This document shows, piece by piece, positions 16,357 to 24,990 of a stretch of 53,405 bases of DNA. The notes under the pieces were generated by a model that ran no database searches, was not told where the DNA came from, and saw only the letters and a program-made list of their open reading frames with translations. Each line of letters starts with the position of its first letter. Within the stretch, counting starts at the first letter, position 1. Source of the DNA: Burkholderiales bacterium (lineage in GTDB: Bacteria > Pseudomonadota > Gammaproteobacteria > Burkholderiales > Burkholderiaceae_C); NCBI GenBank assembly GCA_013044035.1, contig JABEVE010000022.1, forward strand, positions 1 through 53,405, read 5' to 3'. The position numbers and the translations under genes were made by a program.

Positions 16357-16956
16357 ATGAACGAGGCGAACGAACAGTCTTTGAATAAACATACCGCTGG
16401 TTATTGGCGCTTCATGCGTGAGTTCGTCCGCAACCCGCGTCAAATCGGGGCCATCTGTCCTAGTTCCCCCTTCTTGGCGAGACGCATGGCCAGTCTCGTC
16501 CCTGGCGGGGATGGTGTTGTCGTCGAGCTTGGCCCCGGCGGTGGGGCAGTCACTGCCGCGTTGCTGAACCACGGTGTCGCCACCCAGGACTTGGTCCTCG
16601 TCGAGCGGTCGGCGGCGCTGTCGGCCCATCTTGCCAAGCGCTTTCCCGGTGTGCATCTCATCCAGGGCGACGCCATGCATTTGAGCCGATTCGGGATTTT
16701 GAGCCGGCCTGTGCGCGCTGTTGTCTCGAGTTTGCCGCTGCGCAGCCTGCCCCGGTCGGTGGTCAGGCAGATCCTGGATCAGGTCGCGCTCATTTCAGGG
16801 CCTGGCACGGTGTTCATCCAGTTCAGCTATGCCCTGCGCGGCAGCTACCAGAACATGGCTCATGGCTTCGAGCGCGACCAGGCTCACCTGGTGTGGCGTA
16901 ACCTGCCGCCTGCGCGCATCGAGGCTTTTCGCTTCCAACCGCGCAATTTGCAGTAG
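16357..16956 (+). CDS. SAM-dependent methyltransferase (phospholipid N-methyltransferase-like)
   Basis: A 199-residue class I methyltransferase. It begins with an N-terminal amphipathic stretch (WRFMREFVRNPRQIGAICPS), followed by the SAM-binding motif VVELGPGGGAVTAALL, the acidic motif LVLVERS, and SSLPLRSLP. Text of this type is annotated either as PmtA-like phosphatidylethanolamine N-methyltransferase or as a KsgA-like rRNA dimethylase relative; PNPRQIGAICPSS is typical of the former. It stands alone between htpG and a convergent CobD/CbiB-like gene. The substrate is not provable from sequence. Confidence 0.75.
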   Translation: MNEANEQSLNKHTAGYWRFMREFVRNPRQIGAICPSSPFLARRMASLVPGGDGVVVELGPGGGAVTAALLNHGVATQDLVLVERSAALSAHLAKRFPGVHLIQGDAMHLSRFGILSRPVRAVVSSLPLRSLPRSVVRQILDQVALISGPGTVFIQFSYALRGSYQNMAHGFERDQAHLVWRNLPPARIEAFRFQPRNLQ

Positions 16957-17031
16957 ATCGGACATCGATGCGGCAGTTTTCGGTCTTGGCGATCAACTTG
17001 GCCAACCGATTGGTCCGTTTGCCGACGCGGT

Positions 17032-18003
17032 TCAGGACACCCACATGGTGATGGTGACCACTGCCAGCAGTAACATCCACAACAGCACAGAGCGCCACAC
17101 CAGCCCCACCACGCTGCGCAGGTGCGCGGGTGTGGGAGCGTCGCCCGGCATCTGGGTTTGCTGTCCGGGAGGCTGAGCCTCGGGATCGATGGCGCTGGCC
17201 CAAGCCTGCTCGCCAGGTTCCGGCGATGCATCGAGGGCGGTTGCGCCGAGGCGAATGCCCACAGCACCCGCAGCCGAAGCCAACATGGCGCCGGTATTGT
17301 GATTCGGCCATAGGCGGGCGTAATTGCGCCAGCGGTCCACGGCTTCCTCGAAATTGCCCACCACGGCATAGCCGGCTGCGGTCAACCGCGCGGGCAGCCA
17401 GTCGAGCATCTGGAAGGCCTGATCGGCAAAATCGCGCAGCCAGGGGCTGGCATCGGAACCAGGCGCATTCCACTTGCCCGCCGTGTACTCCGCCATGCGG
17501 TAGAGCACCGCGCCGGCTGGACCCAAGGGCAGCAGAAACCAGAAAAACACGCCGAGCACATAGCGCTGTGCCGCCACGAGCGCATGCTCAATGGTTTGCT
17601 GGGTGACGTCGTCGGCCGACATCTCCACGGTGTCGAGTGCCTTCCACTGCTTCAGGATGGCGCGCGCGCCGGCCACGTCGCCGTGGCTGAGCGCGTCGGA
17701 AATATCCGTGAAGTAATGGCTGAATTGGCGAAAGCCGAGTGTGAAATACAGCACCACAACATTCCAGGCGAAGGCCAGCAGAATGCTCACGCGCAGCGCA
17801 GCCCAGTAGGTGAACAAAGACAGCAGCGCCGGTAACAGCACGGCGATGAACCAGGCGGCAAGACCATGCCGGCGCTCGCCAGCATCGAAATTGCGTGCCG
17901 CGAAGTCGGCGAGCGACTTGCGAGCACCGTAAACGACACTAAGGCGCCCGAGTGGTTTGATTTGCTCCAGCAGCAGAGCGAGCAAGACGGAGAAAAAAGC
18001 CAT
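17032..18003 (-). CDS. CobD/CbiB-family membrane protein
   Basis: A 323-residue protein with membrane segments near residues 1-15, 50-95 and 165-190 and a final C-terminal helix (SVLLWMLLLAVVTITMWVS). Text such as MAFFSVLLALLLEQIKPLGR, NVVVLYFTLGFRQFSHYF and ARLTAAGYAVVGNFEEA identifies the CobD/CbiB-related family common in Burkholderiales. True CbiB makes adenosylcobinamide in cobalamin synthesis, but no other cobalamin gene is near, so an unrelated or AmpE-like role is equally possible. It is followed on the same strand by nothing recognisable and preceded by a Nudix gene 10 bases away, suggesting an operon. Confidence 0.82.
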   Translation of the reverse strand: MAFFSVLLALLLEQIKPLGRLSVVYGARKSLADFAARNFDAGERRHGLAAWFIAVLLPALLSLFTYWAALRVSILLAFAWNVVVLYFTLGFRQFSHYFTDISDALSHGDVAGARAILKQWKALDTVEMSADDVTQQTIEHALVAAQRYVLGVFFWFLLPLGPAGAVLYRMAEYTAGKWNAPGSDASPWLRDFADQAFQMLDWLPARLTAAGYAVVGNFEEAVDRWRNYARLWPNHNTGAMLASAAGAVGIRLGATALDASPEPGEQAWASAIDPEAQPPGQQTQMPGDAPTPAHLRSVVGLVWRSVLLWMLLLAVVTITMWVS

Positions 18004-18012
18004 GCTGCGATG

Positions 18013-18741
18013 CTAAGCGATGAGCAGGCGATAGAGGTTGCGAATCATCGCTGCTGTGGCGCCCCAGATGAAATAACGCCGCCCGTCGGGACTGGTCCAT
18101 GGCATGGCGTAAAAGCTGCGGCGTGCCGGGTTGGGCCGCGTCAATGGGGCGCCGAGTCCGGTTTGAGTGTCCCAGGTGCGCAACTGATGGTGGGCAGGAT
18201 CCATTAGAAATGCGAGCGGCACCTCGAACACTTCAGCCACCTCGCTGGCCTGGACGCGAAGCGGCGCCTGCGGGTCGACCATGCCGACCACGGGTGTGAC
18301 GGCATAGCCGGTGATGGTGGTGTAGACCGGCATGGACCCCAGTGGCTCGACCCATGCCGCCTGCAGTCCGATTTCTTCCTCAGCCTCACGCAGAGCCGTA
18401 TGCAGAGCGCTGGCATCCCCCGCGTCGCGGCTCCCGCCCGGAAAGCTGATCTGCCCCGGGTGGACATGCAGGTTGGCGGTGCGGCGGGTGAGCAGGAGCT
18501 GCATCCCCTGTGGCCGTGCAATCAGTGGAATCAGGACCGACGCGTCACGTAGCGTGGTGCGCTGGCCGATCTGCACATCCTCGAACACTTCGGGTCGCCA
18601 GGACGGAGTCCGGGCGAAGCGCGCTCGCAGCCAGCCGGCCTGCAAATGGGCAGGATCGACCGCGGGCATGCCAGGCTCGGGTGTGCCCAGGGGAACCTGT
18701 TCCGGATCGAACGGTGGACGTGATGGCGGTGAGGCGGTCAT
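18013..18741 (-). CDS. Nudix hydrolase, CoA pyrophosphatase type
   Basis: A 242-residue Nudix protein with the CoA-pyrophosphatase (NudL, UPF0035-type) signature LLTRRTANLHVHPGQISFPGG directly followed by a Nudix box ending ALREAEEEIGL. Enzymes of this branch split CoA and its derivatives into phosphopantetheine and 3',5'-ADP. The ATG at 18741 begins MTASPPSR; a longer upstream frame would run through the rplS terminator. It follows the L19 operon but is separated from it by a strong terminator hairpin, and it precedes the CobD/CbiB-like gene by only 9 bases. Confidence 0.9.
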   Translation of the reverse strand: MTASPPSRPPFDPEQVPLGTPEPGMPAVDPAHLQAGWLRARFARTPSWRPEVFEDVQIGQRTTLRDASVLIPLIARPQGMQLLLTRRTANLHVHPGQISFPGGSRDAGDASALHTALREAEEEIGLQAAWVEPLGSMPVYTTITGYAVTPVVGMVDPQAPLRVQASEVAEVFEVPLAFLMDPAHHQLRTWDTQTGLGAPLTRPNPARRSFYAMPWTSPDGRRYFIWGATAAMIRNLYRLLIA

Positions 18742-18753
18742 GGGATGGGCCAA

Positions 18754-18785
18754 AGCAAACAGCCGGCAAGCGCCGGCTGTTTGCT
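18754..18785 (-). terminator. Terminator hairpin after rplS
   Basis: AGCAAACAGCCGGC (18754-18767) pairs perfectly with GCCGGCTGTTTGCT (18772-18785) around a 4-base loop. On the minus strand the stem's 3' arm runs into CTTT. It lies 53 bases past the rplS stop and 12 bases before the Nudix start, so it ends the rpsP-rimM-trmD-rplS transcript or strongly lowers read-through. Confidence 0.8.
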
Positions 18786-18838
18786 GATGATGGCAACGTT
18801 GTACGTCGCGATCAGTTCTGCTTGCGCAGACGGACGGC

Positions 18839-19204
<366 letters not shown>

Positions 19205-19311
19205 GGGGGCTCCAAGGATCTTGCGGCCGCTTTGGAAGGGGTGCAAAGCCAATGGTCGAGATCGGCTTTTAGCTGTTGTGCGGGCAGCAGAGGATCGAAA
19301 AACCTTGCATT

Positions 19312-20064
19312 TTAGACCAAATTCGAGAGCGCCTCTTCATCGCGCTTGCTCAGGCGGCCTTGCTGGCGCAAGGCGAGGATCAGTTCAGGCCTGCGCGTTT
19401 GCGTGAGCGCCAGCATGCGGTCGCGGCGCCAGCGGGCGATGCGGGCATGATCGCCCGAGAGCAAGGCTTCGGGCACGGACAGGCCGGCGTGCTCGGGTGG
19501 GCGCGTGTAGTGGGGGCAATCGAGCAGGCCGTCGGAGAAGCTGTCCTGGGTGGCCGATTCGACGCAGCCCAGCACGCCGGGCAGCAGCCGGGCCACGGCA
19601 TCGAGCAGCGCCATGGCCGCAATTTCCCCGCCCGACAGGACATAGTCGCCCAGGCTGATTTCAACGTCCACGTTTCGGTCGATGAAGCGCTGGTCGATAC
19701 CTTCATAGCGCCCGCAAACCAGCACGGCGCCGGCGGAAGTGGCCCATTGTTTGACATGCTGTTGGGTAAGCGCCGCCCCTGTTGGCGTGAACAACGCGAT
19801 CGGTGCCAGGTCCAGGCCCATCGCCCGGCGCGCCCCCTGGGCCGCGGCTAGTGCTTGCTCCAGCGGTTCAGCCAGCATCACCATGCCTGGGCCGCCGCCA
19901 TAGGGGCGATCATCAACGCTGCGGTGGGCATCGGTGGCATAGTCACGCGGGTTCCATGTCTGCAATTGCATCACGCCTGACTCGAATGCCCGGCGGCAGA
20001 TGCCCTGCGTGCGCAGGGGTTCGAAATAGCCCTCGAACAGGGTCAGAACATCGAATCGTGGCAT
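19312..20064 (-). CDS. trmD: tRNA (guanine-37-N1)-methyltransferase
   Basis: A 250-residue TrmD, which methylates G37 of tRNAs with G36 to prevent +1 frameshifting. The N-terminal trefoil-knot SAM domain includes [23 protein letters not shown] and [12 protein letters not shown]. The C-terminal part has [17 protein letters not shown]. Full family length. It lies 21 bases after rimM and 107 bases before rplS in the operon. Confidence 0.98.
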   Translation of the reverse strand: MPRFDVLTLFEGYFEPLRTQGICRRAFESGVMQLQTWNPRDYATDAHRSVDDRPYGGGPGMVMLAEPLEQALAAAQGARRAMGLDLAPIALFTPTGAALTQQHVKQWATSAGAVLVCGRYEGIDQRFIDRNVDVEISLGDYVLSGGEIAAMALLDAVARLLPGVLGCVESATQDSFSDGLLDCPHYTRPPEHAGLSVPEALLSGDHARIARWRRDRMLALTQTRRPELILALRQQGRLSKRDEEALSNLV

Positions 20065-20085
20065 GACCTGCAGCCCCCGGTCGGA

Positions 20086-20682
20086 TCAGTCGTACTCGGG
20101 CAGCCAGTCGGCCACGATGCGCCGCGCGGCGAGGTCCACCTCCACGACATAGGCATCGACGAATGGAATCAGCCGGTCGAGTTGCTTGTCGCCGATGGCC
20201 GTGCGCACTTGCAACACAGTCTGGGCGCCGTTATCGATCAGTCCGCCGACGGTTCCGAGTTGCAATCCCTCGCGGTTGAGCACGGTGCAGCCCATGAGGT
20301 CGACCCAGTAATACTCGTCCTTGCCTGCCGGTGGGAAGTCTTCGCGGCGGGCGTGGATGGTCCAACCGCGAAAAGACTCGGCCTGTGTGCGCGTTGTGGT
20401 GCCTTCGAGCAAAGCCACCACCGATTGTGTGTGGCGCCGCGCCAGGCGCACGGCGTACTGCGCCCTTTGCACAGGGCGTCCCGGTTGCGAATGCATCCAC
20501 CAGTGAGACGCTTTCAGAAGGGCCGCGGGTTCGTTCGATTCGGGCGCGACTTTCAGCCAGCCCTGCGTGCCCCAAGCATCCAGCACATGACCGACCTGGA
20601 CGAGATCGTCAGGCCAGTCGGCGGTGCTTTCCACCCGGTCGGATGACAGTGGTTTTGAGTCTGTGGCAGTGGGTTTGGACAT
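20086..20682 (-). CDS. rimM: 16S rRNA processing protein RimM
   Basis: A 198-residue RimM, the factor that binds S19 and helps mature the 30S head. It has the N-terminal VGHVLDAWGTQGWLKV motif and the C-terminal PRC-barrel with DEYYWVDLMGCTV and VDAYVVEVDLAARRIVADWLPEY. The ATG at 20682 gives an N-terminal extension of about 28 residues. It has no Shine-Dalgarno because a terminator hairpin and its T-run lie directly in front. A start further in, such as the GTG in VESTADW, cannot be excluded. Confidence 0.95.
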   Translation of the reverse strand: MSKPTATDSKPLSSDRVESTADWPDDLVQVGHVLDAWGTQGWLKVAPESNEPAALLKASHWWMHSQPGRPVQRAQYAVRLARRHTQSVVALLEGTTTRTQAESFRGWTIHARREDFPPAGKDEYYWVDLMGCTVLNREGLQLGTVGGLIDNGAQTVLQVRTAIGDKQLDRLIPFVDAYVVEVDLAARRIVADWLPEYD

Positions 20683-20683
20683 G

Positions 20684-20722
20684 GCACAAAACAAAACACC
20701 GCGAGCTATCAGCTTGCGGTGT
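20684..20722 (-). terminator. Intrinsic terminator/attenuator between rpsP and rimM
   Basis: On the minus strand ACACCGCAAGCT pairs with AGCTCGCGGTGT (7 bp, one A-C mismatch, 4 bp, loop GAT), followed immediately by TTTTGTTTTG. This is a textbook Rho-independent terminator. It sits 86 bases after the rpsP stop, and its T-run ends 2-3 bases before the rimM ATG. It probably makes S16 more abundant than the downstream proteins, or is regulated. Confidence 0.85.
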
Positions 20723-20808
20723 CAGATCATCTCCCCGTGGGGCAGCAAAAACCCAAGGCAATTTGATGAGGCCTTGGCCCGAATGGGCTCAAGGCCTGCC
20801 ACACCCAA

Positions 20809-21072
20809 TCAGGCCGCGGCTTGGGCCGGAGCTTGTTTGGACTGCTTGACCAAACGCTCAACAGTGGGCGAGAGCTGCGCACCCACGCCGGCCCAATAGT
20901 TCAGACGTTCGATTTCGATGTGCAGGGGTTGATCGAGGCCGCGAGCAACCGGGTTGTAGAAGCCCAGGCGCTCAAGGTAACGGCCATCCCGACGGTTGCG
21001 CGAATCGGTGGCCACGATGTGATAGAACGGGCGCCCCTTGGCACCGGCGCGTGAAAGACGAATGACGACCAT
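20809..21072 (-). CDS. rpsP: 30S ribosomal protein S16
   Basis: An 87-residue S16, an early 30S assembly protein: [39 protein letters not shown] and the tail [15 protein letters not shown]. The ATG at 21072 has AGGAATT upstream on the minus strand; a longer frame to 21168 is not conserved. It heads the rpsP-rimM-trmD-rplS operon and is followed by a strong terminator-like hairpin. Confidence 0.98.
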   Translation of the reverse strand: MVVIRLSRAGAKGRPFYHIVATDSRNRRDGRYLERLGFYNPVARGLDQPLHIEIERLNYWAGVGAQLSPTVERLVKQSKQAPAQAAA

Positions 21073-21308
21073 GGCTTGAATTCCTAAGGTATCTGGGTGA
21101 TGGGCGAATGCACGAATTGGATGGCCCGCAACGTCTTGCATCTGGCAATCGCGTCGCGTTGCGTCCACCGCAAATTGACCGAATGCCGATGACTGGTGTC
21201 AGGCCCCAGTCCGAATTTGCTCTGGTGGCTGCCTGGCAAAGACGCACGCGGCAAGCCCGGTAAACTCGCCATTATATCGAACCAGGAGGGCTGGACACAG
21301 CCACGATC

Positions 21309-21854
21309 ATGGACTTCTTGAAGGCAGCCTTAATTCGCCCGGCAGCAGAGGCTGATGCTGCCGCCATCACCCGTATTTATCGTCATCATGTTCTGCACGG
21401 CACCGGAACCTTCGAGATACAGCCGCCAGACGTGGCGGAGATGCTGCAGCGCTTGCAAAGGGTCACGCAGCGCGGCTTGATTTGGCTGGTGGCCGAGCGT
21501 GATGGGGAGGTGGCCGGTTTTGCCTACGCTAACTGGTTTCGCGAGCGTGAAGCCTATCGCTGGACATTGGAAGATTCAGTGTATGTCGATGCGCAGCAAG
21601 GTGGCCAGGGTCTCGGCTCGGCCTTGTTGCAGCAGTTGCTGCAGGCTTGCGAAGTGCAAGGCGCGCGCCAGTTGCTTGCGGTGATTGGCGACTCGGCCAA
21701 CGAGGGTTCCATCGCTCTGCATGAGCGTCATGGGTTCACCCGATGTGGCGTGATGCCCGCCGTCGGCTGGAAATTCGGTCGATGGCTGGATGTGGTGTTG
21801 ATGCAAAAAGCGCTTGGTCTCGGCGCAAGTGCGCCCCCGACGCGTGGTGTTTGA
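21309..21854 (+). CDS. GNAT N-acetyltransferase (phosphinothricin/methionine-sulfoximine type)
   Basis: A 181-residue GNAT protein. It has IRPAAEADAAAITRIYRHHV at the N-terminus, the acceptor-side text FAYANWFREREAYRWTLEDSVYV, the acetyl-CoA loop QQGGQGLGSALLQQLL, and the C-terminal HERHGFTRCGVMPAVGWKFGRWLDVV. This pattern fits the PAT/Bar/YncA family, which acetylates L-amino acid analogues such as phosphinothricin or methionine derivatives. It diverges from rpsP and precedes the TM2-like gene by 47 bases. The natural substrate is not provable. Confidence 0.9.
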   Translation: MDFLKAALIRPAAEADAAAITRIYRHHVLHGTGTFEIQPPDVAEMLQRLQRVTQRGLIWLVAERDGEVAGFAYANWFREREAYRWTLEDSVYVDAQQGGQGLGSALLQQLLQACEVQGARQLLAVIGDSANEGSIALHERHGFTRCGVMPAVGWKFGRWLDVVLMQKALGLGASAPPTRGV

Positions 21855-21901
21855 AGCGCTGTCCGCCTGCTGATTGATGAAACCTACCTGAAGTCGACGA
21901 C

Positions 21902-22324
21902 ATGCCCAAGACGTTCAAGTCCAAAACACGCACGGCCACCCTGGCCTTGTTGTTGGGTGTCGTGGGCGCCCACCGCTTTTACCTCCGGGGCTGGCGCGAT
22001 GCGCTGGGCTGGTTGCACCTGCCTGTTTTCGCGGCCGGGGTCTGGGGCGCGGTGCGCTTCGTTGATTTTGGCGAGAACGACGTCATCGCCGAGATGGCGC
22101 TTCCCCTGCTGGGCCTGATCGTCGGGTTGGCGCTGTTCCAGGCTTTGCTCATCGGACTGACCCCGGACGCCCGCTGGGATGCGCATTGGAACCTTGGCAC
22201 GGGGCGGCATTCAAGCAGCGGCTGGGGCGCCGTGCTGGTGGCGGTGTTCGCTCTGCTGATCGGCACGGCGGCCCTGATGGGTGGCCTGGCTTTTGGTCTG
22301 CAGCACTACTTTCAGTCGGGCTGA
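21902..22324 (+). CDS. TM2-domain-like membrane protein
   Basis: A 140-residue protein. The N-terminal basic stretch KTFKSKTRTA is followed by LALLLGVVGAHRFYLRGW, the GxxGxHRFYLG-like signature of TM2 proteins. Further hydrophobic segments follow at about residues 62-85 and 110-135. Function is unknown for the family. The 3' end overlaps the convergent folK gene by 13 bases. Confidence 0.75.
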   Translation: MPKTFKSKTRTATLALLLGVVGAHRFYLRGWRDALGWLHLPVFAAGVWGAVRFVDFGENDVIAEMALPLLGLIVGLALFQALLIGLTPDARWDAHWNLGTGRHSSSGWGAVLVAVFALLIGTAALMGGLAFGLQHYFQSG

Positions 22325-22875
22325 GGTCGAATCGCGGGCATGGGGGCCAGGGGGCCGGTGCGTACCAGCGTTTGCCCGGCAGCCTGCAGGCGCAGTGCCG
22401 CGTGCTGCACGGTCTCGCCATCGGGCAAGACGCCGCCAGGCCAGATTTCGGCCAGCGGCACCAGCACGAAGGCGCGTTGGTGCATGCGCGGGTGAGGCAA
22501 TGTGAGGGCTGCGTCGCGGAGTGTTTGCCTGCCGAACAGCAGCAGGTCGAGGTCCAGGGTGCGCGGCGCATTGTGCTGGCCAGCCGGGCGCAGACGGCCG
22601 TGGCGATGCTCAAGATCGTGGAGCTGCTGCAGCAGTTGACCCGGTGTCAGTGCGCAGCGCAGTACCGCAACCGCATTCCAGTAATCCGGGCCCTGGGCGT
22701 CCAACGGAGCACTGCGATAGAGGCTGGAATGTTGCAGTAACTGGCAGTTGGCAAGCTCCCGCAACTCACCGAGCGCCGTGGCCAGCGTTGCAGCGCCATC
22801 GCCAAGATTGGCGCCCAAACCGACCAGGGCTATGTCAGGTGCAAGGACCGGCGTCAAGCTAGGCGCGACTGACAT
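22312..22875 (-). CDS. folK: 2-amino-4-hydroxy-6-hydroxymethyldihydropteridine pyrophosphokinase
   Basis: A 187-residue FolK (HPPK), which transfers pyrophosphate from ATP to hydroxymethyldihydropterin in folate synthesis. Signatures: ALVGLGANLGDG at the N-terminus, SSLYRSAPLDAQGPDYWNAV, the RTLDLDLLLFG metal-binding motif and LPHPRMHQRAFVLVPLAEI. It lies 6 bases after pcnB on the same strand, a pairing common in proteobacteria. It overlaps the TM2-like gene tail to tail. Confidence 0.97.
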   Translation of the reverse strand: MSVAPSLTPVLAPDIALVGLGANLGDGAATLATALGELRELANCQLLQHSSLYRSAPLDAQGPDYWNAVAVLRCALTPGQLLQQLHDLEHRHGRLRPAGQHNAPRTLDLDLLLFGRQTLRDAALTLPHPRMHQRAFVLVPLAEIWPGGVLPDGETVQHAALRLQAAGQTLVRTGPLAPMPAIRPQPD

Positions 22876-22881
22876 CCCGAT

Positions 22882-24306
22882 TCAGCTGGCTGAGTCGGGA
22901 TCACTGCCGGATGTGCTGTCCTCGGCCGGTTTTTTGCGCCGCCTGCGCTTGCGCCTGGCGGGTTCGGTGCCGGATCGGCCGGCTTGATCGATGAGTTCGG
23001 CGCGTTCGGCTTCGTCGGCCTGCTGAAAGCGTTGCCACCAGTTGGCCAGTTCAGGTTCAGCGCCTCCGGTTTGCGCGCGCAACACCAAAAAATCGTAAGC
23101 GGCGCGGAAGCGGGGATGATCCAGAGCGCTGTGGGCGTAGCGCGGCGTGCGCCGCGCAAGACGCGGCTGAAGCGACCAGATTTCCCGCATGTCCACAGCA
23201 ATGCGTCGCTGGATCGCAAGGCGTTCGGCCTGAGCAGCGATGATTTCGTCGGCTGCGGTGTCAAGTGCCGCGATGGCTGGCAGCCCCTCGCTCTGCAACT
23301 CCGCCCAACGGCTATTGACCTGAGGCCACAGCAGGCAGGCGAACAAGAAGCTGGGACTCGCGGTCTTGCCCTCGCCGATGCGGGCGTCGGTATCGCGCAG
23401 TGCGGCCAGCACGAACGCTTCGCCGTGGGGCTGGTTGAGCGCCAGCTCGATGAGCGGCAGCAGACCCTGATGCAGGCCAAGGGTGCGGAGTTGTTCCAGC
23501 GAGGCCAGTGCATGCCCGGTTTGCAGCAGCTTGATCGTTTCATCGAACAAGCGCGCCGAGGGCACGTTGTGCAGCAATTCGGCAAGTTCGGCGATGGGCG
23601 TGCGCGTCGCTGGATCGATGGTGAAGCCGAGCTTGGCGGCGAAGCGCGCGACGCGCAGCAGCCGCACGGGGTCTTCCCGATAGCGAGTGGCGGGATCGCC
23701 AATCATGCGCAGGGTGCGAGCCTTGAGGTCGCGCAGGCCATGGTGGTAGTCGACGACGATGTCGCTCGTGGGGTCGTAATACAAGGCGTTGACGGTGAAG
23801 TCGCGGCGCGCGGCGTCCTGGTCCTGCGGGCCCCAGACGTTGTCGCGCAAGACGCGACCGCTGGCGTCCACCGCGTGGTGCTTGCCGGCGAGGCCATGGG
23901 CGTTGCGTTCGTCACCCTCCACCGTGGCGCTGACCTGCGTGTCCATCATGGCACGGAAGGTGGAGACCTCGATGATCTCGCGCCCGAACATCACATGCAC
24001 GATACGGAAACGCCGCCCGATGAGAAAGGCACGGCGAAAGAGCGGTTTGACCTGCTCCGGCGTGGCATTGGTGGCGACGTCGAAATCCTTCGGCTTCAAG
24101 CCCAGCAGCAGATCGCGCACTGCGCCGCCAACGATGTAGGCCTCGAATCCGGCCTGCTGCAAAGTGCGCACGACGGTGAGCGCTGCATTGGGCAGGCGCG
24201 CGGCGTCAATCTCGTGTTGCGGCCGCGCGATCTCGAGTCGCCGGCCCTCGATCATGGTCGTTGTGGATTTTTTGCCGAGCAGGCGGGAGAGGAGTTTGCG
24301 GATCAT
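22882..24306 (-). CDS. pcnB: Poly(A) polymerase I
   Basis: A 474-residue class II nucleotidyltransferase that adds 3' poly(A) tails to RNA and promotes decay. It has YIVGGAVRDLLLGLKPKDFDVATNATPEQV with the catalytic DxD, the RRDFTVNALYYD motif and RYREDPVRLLRVARFAAKLGF. A very basic C-terminal tail (RRKRRRRKKP) probably binds RNA. The start overlaps the stop of the upstream HAD gene (ATGA), indicating translational coupling. Confidence 0.96.
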   Translation of the reverse strand: MIRKLLSRLLGKKSTTTMIEGRRLEIARPQHEIDAARLPNAALTVVRTLQQAGFEAYIVGGAVRDLLLGLKPKDFDVATNATPEQVKPLFRRAFLIGRRFRIVHVMFGREIIEVSTFRAMMDTQVSATVEGDERNAHGLAGKHHAVDASGRVLRDNVWGPQDQDAARRDFTVNALYYDPTSDIVVDYHHGLRDLKARTLRMIGDPATRYREDPVRLLRVARFAAKLGFTIDPATRTPIAELAELLHNVPSARLFDETIKLLQTGHALASLEQLRTLGLHQGLLPLIELALNQPHGEAFVLAALRDTDARIGEGKTASPSFLFACLLWPQVNSRWAELQSEGLPAIAALDTAADEIIAAQAERLAIQRRIAVDMREIWSLQPRLARRTPRYAHSALDHPRFRAAYDFLVLRAQTGGAEPELANWWQRFQQADEAERAELIDQAGRSGTEPARRKRRRRKKPAEDSTSGSDPDSAS

Positions 24307-24980
24307 GAAAACAGTTCGAGGACGGGCCAGCCACGCGCTTGGGCGAGTTCGGCAAGCAGGGGGTCGGGATGGACGACCACGGGGTGGCTCACATGGTCGA
24401 GCAGGGGCCGGTCATTGATGGAATCGGAATAAAACCACGTCTGGTCAAAACTCTGCCAGTCCAGGCCTTGGGATGCCAGCCATTGCGTCGTGCGTGTGAC
24501 CTTACCCTCACGAAACGAGGGAACTCCGCACCAGGCGCCGGTGTAGCCGCCTTGCGAGTTCCGCTCGGTTTGGACTGCGATGAGGTGTGGCACGCCGAAG
24601 GCGGCTGCAATGGGTTGGGTGACGAAATCGTTGGTGGCGGTGACGATGCAGCACAGGTCGCCGGAATGCTGGTGCTTGCGCACGAGTTCGAGCGCTTGCG
24701 GACGGATTTGCGGCAGCACGATGTGCTGCATGAACTGTGCATGCGCCTGTTTCAACGCTGCTGGCGAGCGGCCGATGAGTGGGCCGAGCGAGAACCGCAG
24801 GTAAGCGTCGAGGTTCAGTGTCCCAGCGCGGTATTGGCCATAGAAGTGGTCATTCGCCGAACGGTATTGCTCACCGTCGGTCCAGCCGAGCTGGACGCAG
24901 AATTCGCCCCAGGCATGGTCCGAGTCGAATGGGAGAAGGGTGTTGTCCAGATCGAACAGCGCCAAATTGCGGTTGGACAT
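24303..24980 (-). CDS. HAD-IB family phosphatase
   Basis: A 225-residue haloacid dehalogenase-type hydrolase of the SerB-like IB subclass. It has motif I LFDLDNTLLPFDSD with the nucleophile and general acid Asp, motif II IVTATNDF, and motif IV FYSDSINDRPLLD. The ATG at 24980 precedes the conserved text by 5 residues. It lies between hda (10 bases upstream) and pcnB (4-base overlap), the typical Burkholderiales arrangement. The substrate is unknown, probably a phosphoserine-like small phosphate ester. Confidence 0.9.
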   Translation of the reverse strand: MSNRNLALFDLDNTLLPFDSDHAWGEFCVQLGWTDGEQYRSANDHFYGQYRAGTLNLDAYLRFSLGPLIGRSPAALKQAHAQFMQHIVLPQIRPQALELVRKHQHSGDLCCIVTATNDFVTQPIAAAFGVPHLIAVQTERNSQGGYTGAWCGVPSFREGKVTRTTQWLASQGLDWQSFDQTWFYSDSINDRPLLDHVSHPVVVHPDPLLAELAQARGWPVLELFS

Positions 24981-24990
24981 GCGGTATCGT

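Noticed and set aside
17032-18003. Cobalamin biosynthesis locus
   Set aside because: Only one CobD/CbiB-like gene is present, with no other cobalamin gene around it, so no pathway can be claimed.
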